Shown here piece after piece: positions 24,252-24,880 of a stretch of DNA of 24,880 bases (within the stretch, counting starts at the first letter, position 1; every line of letters begins with the position of its first letter). Source of the stretch: Candidatus Heimdallarchaeota archaeon (GTDB lineage Archaea > Asgardarchaeota > Heimdallarchaeia > Heimdallarchaeales > Kariarchaeaceae); the NCBI GenBank assembly GCA_015522385.1, contig WAMJ01000082.1:1-24880 (forward strand). The letters are read 5' to 3'. The notes beneath the pieces are model-generated. The model saw only the letters and a program-made list of their open reading frames with translations. It did no database searches and was not told where the DNA came from. A program made the translations under genes and the position numbers.

Positions 24252-24827
24252 TTACTTCGAACCAAAAGCTCTTGGTTTATGGATGACATCACTCTCAACA
24301 AGGGTCTTGGCCAGCCAGTGAAAAGCATCTTCCACGTTTGTACCGTCCTTTGCTGATGTCTCGATGTAGGCCATCGGGATATCTGAGAAGAATGGGCTCG
24401 ACCGCAGTAGCTGAAGGTATTTCTCTGCATCCTCTTTTCTTACCACCCTGTGGTCCTCCAGATCAACCTTGTTACCGACAAGAATAATTGGGATCTTGGC
24501 GTTGTTAGTCGAGGAGAAGAGTTCCTGCAACCAGTTGGGAATGTTGAAGAATGTGTCCCGGTTTGTCACATCAAAGACGAGCATGACAGCAGAGGCGCCA
24601 AGAAAGAATCTTTGGCGAACACTCGCAAATTGTTCCTGTCCTGCGAGGTCCCAAATCTGAGCTACAAATTTTATCCCAGAGTCCAAGACAATTGTCTTGG
24701 AGGCAAAGTCTGCACCTATGGTCATAAGATGGGATGCATTGAATCCATGTCCAAGATATCTTTTCCTGAGACTGGTCTTCCCTACTGCTCCATCACCGAT
24801 AAGAAGTAACTTTGCCATAAAGTCCAT
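24252..24827 (-). CDS. Rab/Ras-like small GTPase
   Basis: A 191-residue GTPase of the Ras superfamily, a molecular switch that cycles between GTP and GDP forms. All G boxes are present: G1 GDGAVGKTS (11-19), G2 Thr36 (MTIGADF), G3 WDLAGQE (59-65) with catalytic Gln64, G4 NKVD (119-122) and G5 ETSAK (156-160). The WDLAGQE and FDVTNRDTF segments resemble Rab proteins. The C-terminus (KPRAFGSK) has no cysteine, so no prenyl anchor is possible by the eukaryotic route. ATG 24827 is chosen because a TATA-like box (24851-24860) lies ~25-30 bases upstream; Met at 24818 is an alternative. No exchange or activating factor is encoded nearby in the window. Such GTPases are abundant in Asgard archaea. Confidence 0.95.
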   Translation of the reverse strand: MDFMAKLLLIGDGAVGKTSLRKRYLGHGFNASHLMTIGADFASKTIVLDSGIKFVAQIWDLAGQEQFASVRQRFFLGASAVMLVFDVTNRDTFFNIPNWLQELFSSTNNAKIPIILVGNKVDLEDHRVVRKEDAEKYLQLLRSSPFFSDIPMAYIETSAKDGTNVEDAFHWLAKTLVESDVIHKPRAFGSK

Positions 24828-24850
24828 ATAACAGATATATACCCGAGAAA

Positions 24851-24860
24851 CTATATAAAC
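24851..24860 (-). promoter_or_regulatory. TATA box of the small GTPase gene
   Basis: GTTTATATAG on the minus strand, ~25-30 bases before ATG 24827; leaderless layout. Six-base inverted arms AACAGA/TCTGTT (24830-24835 and 24861-24866) flank it but are too short to interpret. Confidence 0.55.
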
Positions 24861-24880
24861 TCTGTTGAGATGGCCATATC

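Noticed and set aside
24043..24321. 92-codon plus-strand open frame in the gap before the GTPase gene
   Set aside because: Its 3' part is antisense to the GTPase, and the rest has no protein-like pattern or convincing start site.
1..24880. CRISPR arrays, insertion sequences, tRNA or rRNA genes, attachment sites
   Set aside because: No spaced direct repeats, transposase motifs, integrase, or tRNA or rRNA sequence was recognised on reading both strands.

Overview
The window looks like a stretch of an Asgard archaeal chromosome. Archaeal markers are an L35Ae-type ribosomal protein, an NreA-type DNA repair protein with a C-terminal PCNA-binding box, a GMN-motif CorA channel, TATA-like boxes 20-30 bases before many start codons (mostly leaderless genes) and T-rich ends. 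Eukaryote-like content points to Asgard: a Rab/Ras-like small GTPase, an NADP isocitrate dehydrogenase very close to eukaryotic IDH1, an ATG22/UMF1-type transporter and a WD40-like propeller tied to the membrane. I cannot name the lineage within Asgard. There are 20 protein-coding genes; I see no rRNA, tRNA, CRISPR array, insertion sequence or integrase.

Layout. Bases 3-935: 3' part of an L35Ae protein with a long repetitive acidic/lysine-rich extension. Bases 963-5060 (minus): CorA channel, a Hef/FANCM-like helicase with degenerate motifs and no clear start codon, and a gamma-glutamyltransferase. Bases 5137-6594: membrane-anchored beta-propeller protein. Bases 6595-7932 (minus): a membrane protein made of two copies of a TM-hairpin plus beta-domain unit. 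It is divergent from isocitrate dehydrogenase (8093-9331), whose TATA box sits inside a perfect 9-bp inverted repeat. Bases 9385-11406 (minus): oligopeptidase B-like peptidase.

Bases 11548-15542 form a visibly AT-richer cassette: a secreted protein, divergently transcribed from a three-gene ABC transporter operon (ATPase plus two permeases with outside-facing domains), with strong Shine-Dalgarno sites inside the operon. This is the best candidate for an undescribed system here, possibly an exporter with its secreted partner; the substrate is unknown.

Bases 15656-19410 (plus): an FMN-binding split-barrel protein, a surface Asp-box propeller protein with a Ser/Thr stalk and C-terminal membrane anchor, and an MFS transporter. 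Bases 19446-21968: a zinc-finger/SAM-methyltransferase fusion whose 3' end overlaps that of convergent nreA. Bases 22004-23864 (minus): a small secreted protein with a calcium-loop-like motif and a regulator with two winged-helix units. Bases 23865-24251 are non-coding as far as I can see. Bases 24252-24827 (minus): small GTPase. Most genes appear to be single transcription units; the ABC operon is the clear exception.
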